A stretch of DNA of 33,419 nucleotides from DATBIO01 sp036556965 (GCA_036556965.1 DATBIO010000040.1:1-33419), one strand, 5' to 3'; positions 19,230 through 28,106 are shown, counted from the stretch's first letter. Notes: generated by a model from the sequence alone, not told the origin. Translations and numbers: made by a program.

Positions 19230-20171
19230 ATGAAGCGTTTGCTGGTGGCGGGGGCCGTCTTCGCCTCTCTCTCGTTCGCGGGGGGAGAGGTCGCGGCGCA
19301 GACGGGCACCGCGCGCGGGAAAGTGGTGGACGACAAGGGCCAGCCCGTTCCCGAGGCCCAGATCACGATCGAGTACCAGGGCGGGGTGACGCGCAGGATC
19401 GACGTGAAGTCGAACAAGAAGGGCGAGTTCACGCAGGTCGGCCTGGCCCCGGGCGTCTACAAGGTGACCGCCACCAAGGACGGCTACCAGGGCATGTTCG
19501 TGGAGGCCCGCATCAGCCTGGGCGACCCGACCTACCTGCCCGAGCTGAAGCTGGTGCCGCGCGCCGCGGGCGCGGCCGCCGCCGGCGGCGAGGGGGCGGC
19601 CAAGCTCCAGGCCGACTTCAAGGCCGCGGCGGAGCTGATGCGGGGGGGCAAGGCCGCGGAGGCGGAGGCCGCCTTCAAGGCCCTGGCCGTCTCCAACCCC
19701 AACATCCCCGAGGTCCACTACAACATCGGGTACCTGGCCGGGCTGCGCCAGGACTGGCCCGCGGCGGAGGCCGGCTATCTCAAGGCGCTCGAGCTCAAGC
19801 CGTCGTACGGCGAGGCCTACGTGGCCCTCTCCAAGGTCTACCGGGACAGCGGCCGGCCCGACAAGGCGCAGGAGGTGATGGCCAAGGCGGCGGCGAGCAG
19901 CCAGGGCGACGCCAAGGTGCAGTACAGCCTGGGGGTGGAGCACCTGAACTCCGGGCGCTCCGAGGAGGCGACGGCCGCCTTCCAGAAGGTGATCGAGATC
20001 GACCCCGCCTACGCCGACGCCTACTTCCACCTCGGGACGCTGGCGGTGGGCCAGAACAAGATCGCCGACGCGGTGGCGCACCTGGAGAAGTTCCTCTCCA
20101 TGAACCCCACCAACGCCCAGAACGTGGCCACCGCCCAGGGCCTCCTGCAGGCGCTCAAGCCCAAGAAGTGA
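19230..20171 (+). CDS. Exported carboxypeptidase-regulatory-like and TPR-repeat protein
   Basis: A 313-residue secreted protein. The signal peptide is residues 1-23 (MKRLLVAGAVF to EVAAQ). A CarboxypepD_reg/DUF2012-like beta-sandwich follows at about 27-100 (GKVVDDKGQPVPEAQITIEYQG, LAPGVYKVTATKDGY). A low-complexity Ala/Gly linker then leads to about five TPR units at 120-305 (HYNIGYLAGLRQDWPAAEAGYLKALELKPSYGEA is spread across two of them). Combinations like this are common in Acidobacteriota, where they probably act as periplasmic scaffolds; the partner is unknown. GGAGG lies about 10 nt before the ATG. The stop overlaps yggS (GTGA). Confidence 0.85.
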   Translation: MKRLLVAGAVFASLSFAGGEVAAQTGTARGKVVDDKGQPVPEAQITIEYQGGVTRRIDVKSNKKGEFTQVGLAPGVYKVTATKDGYQGMFVEARISLGDPTYLPELKLVPRAAGAAAAGGEGAAKLQADFKAAAELMRGGKAAEAEAAFKALAVSNPNIPEVHYNIGYLAGLRQDWPAAEAGYLKALELKPSYGEAYVALSKVYRDSGRPDKAQEVMAKAAASSQGDAKVQYSLGVEHLNSGRSEEATAAFQKVIEIDPAYADAYFHLGTLAVGQNKIADAVAHLEKFLSMNPTNAQNVATAQGLLQALKPKK

Positions 20172-20866
20172 TCGAAGCCCGCGTGGCCGCCGTCCGGGAC
20201 CGCATCGGTCGGGCGGCGGCGCGCGCAGGCCGCCGCGCGGAGGACGTCACCCTCGTGGCCGTGAGCAAGACGCATCCGCCGGAGGCGGTGCGGGCGGCCT
20301 TCGCCGCCGGCCTGCGCGATTTCGGCGAGAGCCGCGTCCAGGAGGCGGAGGTCAAGGTGCCCGCCCTGGCGGACCTGCGGGACCGCGGGCTGCGCTGGCA
20401 CCTCGTCGGACACCTGCAGTCCAACAAGACGGCCAAGGCGGCGGCCCTCTTCGACTGCATCCACTCGCTGGACGACCCCAAGCTGGGACCGCGGCTGGAG
20501 AAGTCGGCCGCGCAGTCCCGGCGCCTGCTCACCGCCCTCGTGCAGGTGGACCTGGCGGGCGAGGAGGGCAAGCACGGCGTGCCGGAGGGCCGGGTGCTCG
20601 GGGTGCTCGACATGCTGCGCGGCAGCAAGTCGCTGCGCGTGGAGGGTCTCATGGTGCTGCCCCCCCTCACGCGCGACCCCGAGGACGCGCGCCCCTACTT
20701 CCGCAGGCTGCGCGCCCTGCGCGACCGTGCCCTGGCGGAGAACCTCCTGCTGGGGGGGCACCTCTCCATGGGCATGAGCCACGACCTCGAGGTGGCGGTG
20801 GAAGAGGGGGCGACGCTGGTGCGCGTGGGCACCGCCCTCTTCGGCGCGCGCGGCAAGGAGCACTGA
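20168..20866 (+). CDS. YggS/PLPBP-family pyridoxal phosphate homeostasis protein
   Basis: A 232-residue PLP-binding TIM-barrel protein of the YggS/YlmE/PROSC family, which buffers PLP and keeps amino-acid and keto-acid pools balanced but has no known catalysis. The PLP lysine is in VAVSKTHP near residue 36. FGESRVQEA, WHLVGHLQSNKTAK, VDLAGEEGKHG, GLMVLPP and LSMGMSHDLEVAVEEG follow in family order. The GTG start shares GTGA with the preceding TPR gene. The neighbours yggT and divIVA match the ylmE-ylmG-divIVA order of Gram-positive division clusters, but sepF (ylmF) and ylmH are absent. Confidence 0.93.
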   Translation: MIEARVAAVRDRIGRAAARAGRRAEDVTLVAVSKTHPPEAVRAAFAAGLRDFGESRVQEAEVKVPALADLRDRGLRWHLVGHLQSNKTAKAAALFDCIHSLDDPKLGPRLEKSAAQSRRLLTALVQVDLAGEEGKHGVPEGRVLGVLDMLRGSKSLRVEGLMVLPPLTRDPEDARPYFRRLRALRDRALAENLLLGGHLSMGMSHDLEVAVEEGATLVRVGTALFGARGKEH

Positions 20867-20869
20867 CCG

Positions 20870-21208
20870 GTGTTCGTCTTCGCCAACGTGCTCCTCGGCC
20901 TGGCCCGCGTGCTGGACATGGTCCTGCAGGTCTATTTCTGGATGCTCATCGGACGCGCCATCATCTCGTGGGTGAACGCGGATCCCCGCAACCCGATCGT
21001 GCGCTTCCTCCGCTCCGTCACCGACCCCCCCGTGGAGCTGATCCGCCGCCTGCTGCCCGCGCGCCTGCGCCACTACCCGCTGGACATCGCCTTCCTCGCC
21101 CTCATGGGCCTCGTCCTCTTCGCCCAGGTGGCGGTGGTGCAGACGCTGCACGACGTCGGCCTGCGCCTGCGCCAGCCCTCCCCCGCCGCGGAGGCCGCGC
21201 CGCGCTGA
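20870..21208 (+). CDS. YggT (YlmG) family membrane protein
   Basis: A 112-residue inner-membrane protein with two membrane segments (about 6-30 and 70-92) and the family motif YFWMLIGRAIISWVNADPRNPIVRFL followed by VTDPPVELIRRLLP, here quoted in parts. YggT/YlmG proteins are linked to cell division and osmotic fitness in bacteria, with no defined activity. The GTG is 3 nt after yggS. Confidence 0.9.
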   Translation: MFVFANVLLGLARVLDMVLQVYFWMLIGRAIISWVNADPRNPIVRFLRSVTDPPVELIRRLLPARLRHYPLDIAFLALMGLVLFAQVAVVQTLHDVGLRLRQPSPAAEAAPR

Positions 21209-21386
21209 TCCCCTTGTCCCGCGCGGGCCGCCGTGCGACCCTTCTCGCGGCCGCATGCCTGGAAGAGGGCGCCCGAAGTGAGGACTTCCTCTCCGGACCG
21301 GCGGGACTCACCCCCGCGGGCCCGGAACGCGGCGACGCGTCCGAGCGCGGACGCCGGTCGCCGCCTCCCGAAGGGAGGCGCTTGAA
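21209..21386 (+). promoter_or_regulatory. divIVA leader with SD-sequestering hairpin and possible 58-codon leader ORF
   Basis: This is the one spacious gap in an otherwise tightly packed operon (178 bp). At 21362-21380 a perfect 8-bp stem, CGCCTCCC with GGGAGGCG and a GAA loop, buries the GGGAGG ribosome binding site of divIVA, 6 nt before its ATG. Further upstream is a small GAAGT/ACTTC hairpin (GAGG loop). A TTG-initiated frame from 21214 stays open for 58 codons and stops on the divIVA start (ATGA), so a translating ribosome could open the hairpin. I match it to no known riboswitch class. Confidence 0.45.
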
Positions 21387-21881
21387 ATGAAGATCTCGCC
21401 CATGGACATCCAGCGGCAGGACTTCAACCAGCGGGTGAAGGGCTACGACCGCGAGGAGGTGCGCACCTACCTGACCATCGTGGCGGAGGAGGTGGCCGCC
21501 CTCCAGCGCGAGCGCGACTCCCTGGAGCAGGAGACGGGCAGCCTGCGCGCGCTCCTGGACGAGCACCGGCAGCGCGAGACCATCCTCAAGAACACCCTGG
21601 TCACCGCACAGCGCCTGTCCGAGGAGCTGAAGGAGAACGCCCGCAAGCAGGCGGAGAGCACGGTGCGCGAGGCGGAGGTGCAGGCCGACCGCCTGCTCGA
21701 GATGGCGCAGAGCCGGGCCCACGAGGTGGAGCGCGGCATCGTGGACCTGCGCGTGCAGAGAACGGGGCTGCGCACGGACATCCGCGCCCTCATCACCCGG
21801 CTGACCCACCTCCTCGACTTCCAGGAAGAGCTGGAGCGCGACGACAACCTCCGCTTCCTGAAGCGGCGCGAGGAGGCCTGA
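21387..21881 (+). CDS. DivIVA-domain protein
   Basis: A 164-residue, largely coiled-coil protein. The N-terminal DivIVA lipid-binding signature is clear (SPMDIQRQDFNQRVKGYDREEVRTYL quoted in two halves: SPMDIQRQDFNQRV and KGYDREEVRTYL). Long heptad-rich helices fill residues 28-150, typical of DivIVA/GpsB-type polar or septal scaffolds that sense membrane curvature. Members are frequent in Gram-positives but also occur in delta-proteobacteria-like and acidobacterial lineages. Its ribosome binding site lies in a perfect hairpin. The DUF167 gene starts on its stop codon. Confidence 0.9.
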   Translation: MKISPMDIQRQDFNQRVKGYDREEVRTYLTIVAEEVAALQRERDSLEQETGSLRALLDEHRQRETILKNTLVTAQRLSEELKENARKQAESTVREAEVQADRLLEMAQSRAHEVERGIVDLRVQRTGLRTDIRALITRLTHLLDFQEELERDDNLRFLKRREEA

Positions 21882-22180
21882 CCGGGGACCTGGACGTCCG
21901 CCCCGCGCCGGGCGGGGCCAGCCTGCGCGTGCGCGTGACGCCCGGCGTCCGCCAGGACGCGCTGGGCGGCGTGCGCGACGGCGTCCTGCTCGTGCGCCTG
22001 GCGGCGCCGCCCGTGGAGGGCCGGGCCAACGCCGCCCTCCTCCGCTACCTCGGCCGCCTCCTCGGCGTTCCCCCCTCCGCCCTGGCCGTGGCGCGCGGAG
22101 CGGCGGCGCGCGAGAAGCTGCTGCGCGTGTCCGGCCTGGACGCGGCCACGGTCCGCGCCCGCGTGGACGCCGCCCTCTAG
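21878..22180 (+). CDS. DUF167 (YggU) family protein, probable CTG start
   Basis: A 100-residue protein of the DUF167/YggU family, unknown function. The core is obvious: SLRVRVTPGVRQDAL, VRLAAPPVEGRANAALLRYL, and the lysine-containing AREKLLRVSGL. The first GTG in frame (21929) falls inside the first conserved strand and would truncate the fold. Reading from CTG 21878, which shares CTGA with the divIVA stop, adds TGDLDVRPAPGGASLRV and restores the usual length of about 96-100 residues. It is the second CTG/CTGA junction in this window, after 13201. Confidence 0.82.
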   Translation: MTGDLDVRPAPGGASLRVRVTPGVRQDALGGVRDGVLLVRLAAPPVEGRANAALLRYLGRLLGVPPSALAVARGAAAREKLLRVSGLDAATVRARVDAAL

Positions 22181-22199
22181 GCAGGGGCGGGCGGGTATC

Positions 22200-23494
22200 A
22201 TGGCGGTCCTGCCCATGGAGCCCGCCGACTTCCTGCTGCACGACATCGGTCTGCTCGCCACCCTGCGGGGCCCCGTGCCCCGGCGGGGGCCCGCCCTCCG
22301 CGACCTCGGCCTCGTGGAAGGGGCGGCGGTGGCCGCGCGCGACGGCCGCATCGTGGCCGCGGGACCGGAGGCCGAGGTGCGCGGCGCGGTGCGCCTGACC
22401 CCGGAGGCGGCGGTCCTGGACGCGGGGGGCGCGGCCGTGCTCCCCGGCTTCGTGGACGCCCACACCCACGTCTGCTTCGCGGGCGACCGCGACGACGAGG
22501 TGCGGCGCCGTCTGGCCGGCGAGAGCTACCGCGAGATCGCCGCCGCCGGGGGCGGGATCGTGAGGACGGTGGCGGCCACGCGCGCCGCCAGCCGCGGGGA
22601 GCTCGCGGGCGGCCTGCGCGCCCGCCTGGACGAGATGCTGCTCTGCGGCACCACCACCGCCGAGGTGAAGAGCGGCTACGGACTGAGCACGGAGGCGGAA
22701 GTCCGCTCCCTGGAGGCGATCGCGGCGGCCGCGCGCGCGCACCCGGTCACGGTGGTGCCCACCTTCCTGGGCGCGCACGAGGTGCCGGTGGAGCACCGCC
22801 CCGACCGCGCGGCCTACGTCCGGCTGCTGGTGGAAGAGATGATCCCCGAGGTGGCGCGCCGCGGCCTGGCCCGCTTCTGCGACGTCTTCTGCGAGGAGGG
22901 GGTCTTCACGGTGGAGGAGAGCCGCGCCGTCCTGCTGGCGGCGCGCGACCACGGCCTGGCCCTGCGCGTCCACGCCGACGAGCTGGCGGGGACGGGAGGA
23001 GCCGAGCTGGCGGCGGAGCTGGGCGCACGCTCCGCCGACCACCTGTTGTTCGTCTCCGAGGCGGGCATGCGCGCCCTGGCCGCGGCCGGCGTGGCCGCGG
23101 TGGTGCTGCCCGCCGCCGCCTTCTACCTGCGCCTGGGGCGCTTCGCCCCCGCGCGCGCCCTCGTCGAGCACGGGGCCCCCCTGGTGGTGGCCAGCGACGC
23201 CAACCCCGGGGGGGGGCTCTCGCCCTCCCTGCCTTTCGCCATGGCCGTGGCCTGCTTCGCCATGGGGCTGGCCCTGGAGGAGGCCATCGCCGCCGCCACC
23301 CTCAACGCCGCGTGGTCGCTGGAGGAGCACGCCCACGCGGGGAGCGTGGAGCCGGGGAAGCGCTGCGACCTGGTGGTCCTGCGCGGGCCGCGGCTGTTGG
23401 ACCTCGTGCGCGTGGGAGTGCCCGCGGTGCGCACGGTGATCAAGGACGGACGGGTGGTGGTGCGCGAGGGATGCCTGGCGGCGGAGGAGGCGGC

Positions 23495-23498
<4 letters not shown>
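22200..23498 (+). CDS. hutI: Imidazolonepropionase HutI
   Basis: Third step of histidine degradation: hydrolysis of 4-imidazolone-5-propionate to formiminoglutamate. The 432-residue amidohydrolase has the metal site HTH in LPGFVDAHTHVCFAGDR, TTTAEVKSGYGLST, GAHEVP, RVHADELA and the metal Asp in VASDANPGG. ATG 22200 gives the longest form. A TATCAT hexamer overlaps that ATG, so a promoter there would favour the second ATG at 22215. No hutH, hutU, hutG or formiminoglutamate gene is nearby, and hutI is joined to an ABC exporter by a GTGA overlap. It is also 20 bp behind the DUF167 gene, so read-through from the division cluster is likely. Confidence 0.94.
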
Positions 23499-24465
<967 letters not shown>

Positions 24466-24469
<4 letters not shown>

Positions 24470-25233
24470 CGGCCTTCCTGGCCCTGCTGCGCCGCGACAT
24501 GCTGGTGGCGGGGCGGCACGCCATCCCCCTGCTGGGGGCCACCCTCACCCAGCCCATCCTGGTGGTGCTCGTGTTCGGCAACATCCTGCCGCGGCTGGGG
24601 CTGGTCACCCCGGAGTTCCGCACCGTCATGGTCCCCGGCCTCATGTCCATCACCATGCTCATGGCCGGCGTGCAGGGCGTGCTCATGCCCCTGGCCGCCG
24701 ACCTCTCGGGCACGCGCGAGGTGGACGAGCGCCTGCTCGCGCCCATCGGCGTCTTCGGCGTCGCCCTGCAGAAGGTCGTGGCGGGGGCGGTGCACGCCGG
24801 CCTGGCCGGCCTGGTGGCCCTTCCCGCCATGATGCTGCTCATGCACCAGGTGGGAGGCATGAGCGTCCATCCCCGCTGGGGCGTGCTCCTGCCGCTGGTG
24901 GCGGCGAGCGGGCTCCTCTCCGCGTCCTTCGGCCTGACCCTGGGCAGCCACGTGCAGCCGCGCTACGCGGGCCTCCTGTTCGCGGTGGTCATCGGCCCCC
25001 TCATGCTCTTCGGCTGCGCCTACTATCCGTGGGCGGCCCTGGACGTGCTGGGTCCCTTGCAGTACGTCTTCCTGCTCAACCCCCTCGTCTTCATGAGCGA
25101 GGCCATGCGCCTGGCCGTGACGCCGGACGTGCCGCACATGCCCCTCGTCATCCTCCTGCCGGGCCTGTTCGGCTTCTTCGCCCTCCTCCTGGCCCTGGGC
25201 GCGCGCGCCTTCCGCCGGCGGACGATCGTCTAG
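24466..25233 (+). CDS. ABC-2 type exporter, permease
   Basis: A 255-residue membrane protein with six hydrophobic helices of the ABC2_membrane family (DrrB/NodJ-like). The N-terminus is LALLRRDMLVAGRHAIPLLG, the cytoplasmic loop contains DERLLAPIG, and PLMLFGCAYYPWAAL with LNPLVFMSEAMR are typical of the family C-terminal half. It pairs with the ATPase through a GTGA overlap. The product probably works as a homodimer. The gene converges with the outer-membrane barrel gene. Confidence 0.9.
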
Positions 25234-25234
25234 G

Positions 25235-25251
25235 GCGCGGACCGGCCGCGC
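25235..25251. terminator. Short hairpin between convergent genes
   Basis: GCGCGG, 5-nt loop, CCGCGC: a perfect 6-bp stem in the 18-bp space between the permease stop and the beta-barrel stop. A weak but well-placed terminator candidate. Confidence 0.35.
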
Positions 25252-25839
25252 TCAGAACCGGATGCCCAGCCCCGCGTAGCCGCGCCAGTAGCTCAGCTCG
25301 CCGAAGTCGAAGTCGATGAGGTCGTCGATCTCGTCGTCGTCGCCGCCGAAGTTGCGGTAGTAGCGGATGTCGCCGCGGATGGCCAGGCGGTCGCCCAGGC
25401 CGAGGATGAGCCCGCCGCCGGCGTTGCCCCCGAAGTCCGTCTCGCCCACGTCGAACAGCTCGCCGGCGTCGCCCACGTCCCACTTCATGATCCCGGCCCC
25501 CGCGGAGACGTACAGCCGCGAGCCGCCCCCGAAACGGCCGCCCAGGATGAGGTTGCCCATGAGCGTGGTCAGGTTGTTCTCCGGGACGAGAAGGGCCTCG
25601 TCCCCCTCGCCGAAGAAGTCGGGGTTGTGGGCGAAGTCGATCTCGAAGCCCAGCGGACCGTCGCCCAGGAAGGCCAGTCCCGCCCCCCAGCTCAGGACGG
25701 TGTCGTCGTCGATGGTGAATGGTTGTCCGGTGTCGCCGCTGAAGGTCACCCCGACGTTGGGGGTGAGCAACACCTCCGCCGGCGCCGCCGCGGGCAGCCC
25801 CAGGCAGGCCGCGGCCAAGACCACGTTACGGATGAGCAC
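25252..25839 (-). CDS. Outer-membrane beta-barrel protein (porin-like)
   Basis: A 195-residue exported protein. The signal peptide is about 1-19 (LIRNVVLAAACLGLPAAAPA). Alternating amphipathic strands with Gly/aromatic turns follow, ending in GYAGLGIRF; a C-terminal Phe is the BAM recognition signal. Asp-rich loops (VGDAGELFDVGETD, GGDDDEIDDLIDFD) suggest a calcium- or cation-rich surface. The size fits an eight-stranded OmpW/OmpA-like barrel. It starts at GTG 25839 behind GAGGAGGACACA. It lies 77 bp downstream of a second barrel gene on the same strand and is probably co-transcribed. Confidence 0.82.
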   Translation of the reverse strand: MLIRNVVLAAACLGLPAAAPAEVLLTPNVGVTFSGDTGQPFTIDDDTVLSWGAGLAFLGDGPLGFEIDFAHNPDFFGEGDEALLVPENNLTTLMGNLILGGRFGGGSRLYVSAGAGIMKWDVGDAGELFDVGETDFGGNAGGGLILGLGDRLAIRGDIRYYRNFGGDDDEIDDLIDFDFGELSYWRGYAGLGIRF

Positions 25840-25873
25840 TGTGTCCTCCTCTCCAGGAAGCAACGATGAGTCC

Positions 25874-25902
25874 GGGGACGCCGGCGCGTCCCCCGCGCCG
25901 GC
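25874..25902 (-). repeat. Two mutually exclusive hairpins between tandem barrel genes
   Basis: Stem A pairs 25874-25881 with 25886-25893 (GGGGACGC/GCGTCCCC, 4-nt loop). Stem B pairs 25880-25888 with 25894-25902 (GCCGGCGCG/CGCGCCGGC, 5-nt loop). They share bases, so only one can form at a time. The site could be a partial terminator or an mRNA-stability element setting the ratio of the two barrels. Confidence 0.4.
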
Positions 25903-25916
25903 AGGGATGCGCCCGC

Positions 25917-26438
25917 TCAGAAGCGGACGCGCAGGCCTCCGTACACCTTGGCCTGGTCGATCTCCACGATATCGTAGCGGACGGCGGCGAAGAGCCCGAG
26001 GTCGCCGTCGAGCACGTAGTCGATGCCGCCCAGGAGATGGAGGCCAAACTCGGTGTCCGTTTCGCTGTCCACTTCCACGTCGCCCACCTCCACCTCCGTC
26101 TCGAAGAAGTGCGCGCCGACCCCGGCCCCCACCCAGAAGGTGAGGTCGTCGCCGCCGAGGTCCACCAGCAGGTTGAGCCCCAGGTTCAGGTCCTGCTCGC
26201 TGATCTCCCCGCCGGGGAAGTCCTCGCCGTTCTTCCAGAAGCCGACCTCGGGCTCGATGATCAGGCGCCGTCCCAGCGGGAAGCGCAGGTTGATGGTGGA
26301 CCATAGCGTCGCGTCGCGGTCCTCGGGATCCACGACGCCCAGCCCCAGCCCCAGGGCGGGCCGGCTGGCCGCCGCGGCGGGCGAGGGGGCGGCCAGGGCG
26401 GCGGTGGCGAGCAGAGGGATGATGATGAAGCGCTTCAT
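25917..26438 (-). CDS. Outer-membrane beta-barrel protein
   Basis: A 173-residue exported barrel protein. The signal peptide is about 1-22 (MKRFIIIPLLATAALAAPS). Amphipathic strands (LIIEPEVGFWKNG, LNLGLNLLVDLGG, LTFWVGAGVGAHFF, LGLFAAVRYDIVE) end in GGLRVRF with the terminal Phe. It is shorter than its neighbour and not obviously homologous strand by strand, but it shares layout, acidic loops and ribosome-binding context (AAGGAGGACACGCC before ATG 26438). It is the first gene of the two-barrel unit. Confidence 0.82.
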   Translation of the reverse strand: MKRFIIIPLLATAALAAPSPAAAASRPALGLGLGVVDPEDRDATLWSTINLRFPLGRRLIIEPEVGFWKNGEDFPGGEISEQDLNLGLNLLVDLGGDDLTFWVGAGVGAHFFETEVEVGDVEVDSETDTEFGLHLLGGIDYVLDGDLGLFAAVRYDIVEIDQAKVYGGLRVRF

Positions 26439-26473
26439 GGCGTGTCCTCCTTGCATGCGCGTCTCCACCTTCC

Positions 26474-26502
26474 ACATTCGCGCGCGCCGCGCGGCCTGTC
26501 AA
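26474..26502 (-). promoter_or_regulatory. Promoter of the tandem barrel unit
   Basis: A perfect TTGACA on the minus strand, 17-bp spacer and a poor -10 (GAATGT). Like the TM2 promoter, it feeds a leader with a strong AGGAGG site. The weak -10 suggests an activator may be needed. Confidence 0.45.
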
Positions 26503-26517
26503 AGACGCGCCCCCGCG

Positions 26518-26537
26518 CATGTGAGCCCGCTCACGTG
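26518..26537. promoter_or_regulatory. Palindromic operator candidate
   Basis: CATGTGAGC-CC-GCTCACGTG: 9-bp arms with one mismatch and a 2-bp centre, placed between two divergent genes, just upstream of the barrel promoter's -35 and overlapping the GTG start of the glycosyltransferase gene. It looks like a binding site for a dimeric regulator; no regulator gene is adjacent. Confidence 0.4.
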
Positions 26538-28091
26538 GCGTCCTTGAACACGCCCCCGGAGGACGGCCGGGCCCGCGCCCTCGAGCCGGCGGTGGTGATA
26601 CCGGCGCTGGCCGCCAAGATGCTCATCCACCTCGCCGCCGCCACGCGCTACGGCTACTTCCGTGACGAGCTCTACTACCTGGCCTGCGCGGACCGGCTGG
26701 CCTGGGGTTACGTGGACCACCCGCCGCTCTCCATCGCCGTGCTCGCCCTGGTGCGCGCCGTCCTGGGGGACTCGCTGCCCGCGCTGCGCCTGGTGCCCGC
26801 CCTGGCCGGCGCGCTGGCCATCGTCTTCACGGTGGCGGTGGCGGCCCGGATGGGCGCGGGCCGGCTGGGCCAGGCCCTGGCCGCCGCCGCCATGCTCGCC
26901 GCGCCGATGTTCGCGGGCATCGCCGGCTTCTACTCGATGAACAGCCTGGACCTCGTGTTCTGGACGTGCGGCGCCTGGCTCGTGGTCCGCGCCCTGGACG
27001 GCGAGCCGCGCGCCTGGCCGCTGCTCGGCCTCGTGCTCGGTCTGGGCCTGCTCAACAAGGTCAGCCTGTTGTGGTTCGGGGGCGGCCTGGCCGCGGGCCT
27101 CCTCCTGACCCCGGCGCGCCACCACCTCCGGACACGGGGGCCATGGGTGGCCGCCGCCCTAGCCCTCGCCCTCTTCAGCCCCCACCTGCTCTGGCAGATG
27201 GGAAACGGCTGGCCCACGCTGGAGTTCATGCGCAACGCCACCGCCTTCAAGATGGCCACGCGCGGCGTGGGCGCCTTCACGGCGGACATGGCGCTGGTCA
27301 TGAACCCGGCCACCCTGCCCCTCTGGCTGGGCGGGCTCGCCTTCCTGCTCGTGGGACGCGAGGGCGCGCGCTGGCGGGCCCTCGGCGTGTGGTTCGTGGC
27401 CATCTTCCTGGTCCTGGCCCTCCCGGGCACCAGCCGCACGCAGTACATCTCCCCGGCCTTTCCCCCGCTCTTCGCGGCGGGCGCGGTGGCGCTCGAGTCC
27501 TTCGCCGCGCGCCGCCGCGCGTGGCGCTGGCTGCCCCGCGTGCTCCTGGCCGTGCTCCTGGCGAGCGGCGCCCTGTTCGCCCCCCTGGCCGCGGCGCTCT
27601 TCCCGGTCGAGACCTACATCGCCTACGCACGGGCCCTCGGCCTCGCCCCGGCCAGCGAGGAGAGGAAGTCGGTCGGCGAGCTGCCGCAGCACTTCGCGGA
27701 CATGTTCGGGTGGGAGGAGATGGCCCAGGCGGTGGCCGAGGTGCACGGCCGCCTCTCCCCGCAGGAGCAGGCCACGGCCGTGGTCTTCGCCCAGAACTAC
27801 GGAGAGGCGGGCGCCCTCGAGCACTTCGGCCGCGACCTCGGCCTCCCTCCCGTGATCTCGGGCCACAACAGCTACTGGCTTTGGGGTCCGCGGGGCGGGG
27901 GGCAGGGTCCGGTCATCATCCTGGGCGGCGACGCCCCCGATCACCGCGCGGCCTTCGCCTCCGTGGAGGAGGCGGGACGCACCGCGTGCCGGTACTGCAT
28001 GCCCTACGAGCGCGACCTGCCCATCTTCGTGGCCCGCGGCCTGCGCCGGCCGCTGGCGGAGGTCTGGCCCCGGGTGAAGCACTACGACTGA
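26535..28091 (+). CDS. Glycosyltransferase family 39-like (ArnT/PMT) membrane protein
   Basis: A 518-residue integral membrane protein with about 11-12 hydrophobic helices. The first periplasmic loop carries the GT-C signature YFRDELYYLACADRLAWGYVDHPPLS (quoted here as FRDELYYLACADRL and WGYVDHPPLS), with acidic residues expected to bind the lipid-linked sugar donor. A soluble C-terminal region of about 120 residues contains VVFAQNYGEAGALEHFG and two Cys in ACRYCMP. The family transfers sugars or aminoarabinose from polyprenyl carriers to proteins or lipid A; the acceptor here is unknown. GTG 26535 is the first in-frame start after the palindrome; TTG 26544 is an alternative. No ribosome binding site is evident. 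Confidence 0.85.
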   Translation: MASLNTPPEDGRARALEPAVVIPALAAKMLIHLAAATRYGYFRDELYYLACADRLAWGYVDHPPLSIAVLALVRAVLGDSLPALRLVPALAGALAIVFTVAVAARMGAGRLGQALAAAAMLAAPMFAGIAGFYSMNSLDLVFWTCGAWLVVRALDGEPRAWPLLGLVLGLGLLNKVSLLWFGGGLAAGLLLTPARHHLRTRGPWVAAALALALFSPHLLWQMGNGWPTLEFMRNATAFKMATRGVGAFTADMALVMNPATLPLWLGGLAFLLVGREGARWRALGVWFVAIFLVLALPGTSRTQYISPAFPPLFAAGAVALESFAARRRAWRWLPRVLLAVLLASGALFAPLAAALFPVETYIAYARALGLAPASEERKSVGELPQHFADMFGWEEMAQAVAEVHGRLSPQEQATAVVFAQNYGEAGALEHFGRDLGLPPVISGHNSYWLWGPRGGGQGPVIILGGDAPDHRAAFASVEEAGRTACRYCMPYERDLPIFVARGLRRPLAEVWPRVKHYD

Positions 28092-28097
28092 GCCTCG

Positions 28098-28106
28098 TGC
28101 TAAGGT
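28098..28106 (+). promoter_or_regulatory. Extended -10 of the BNR-repeat gene
   Basis: TGCTAAGGT, an extended -10 directly after the glycosyltransferase stop codon, followed by a leader of about 15 nt containing GAGGAGGT. Confidence 0.4.

Noticed and set aside
19183..19233. 16-codon ORF ending with ATGA on the TPR gene start
   Set aside because: Looks like the mini-ORF modules, but its ATG overlaps the only -10-like hexamer (CAGAAT), so leaderless spacing fails, and the TPR gene has its own GGAGG.
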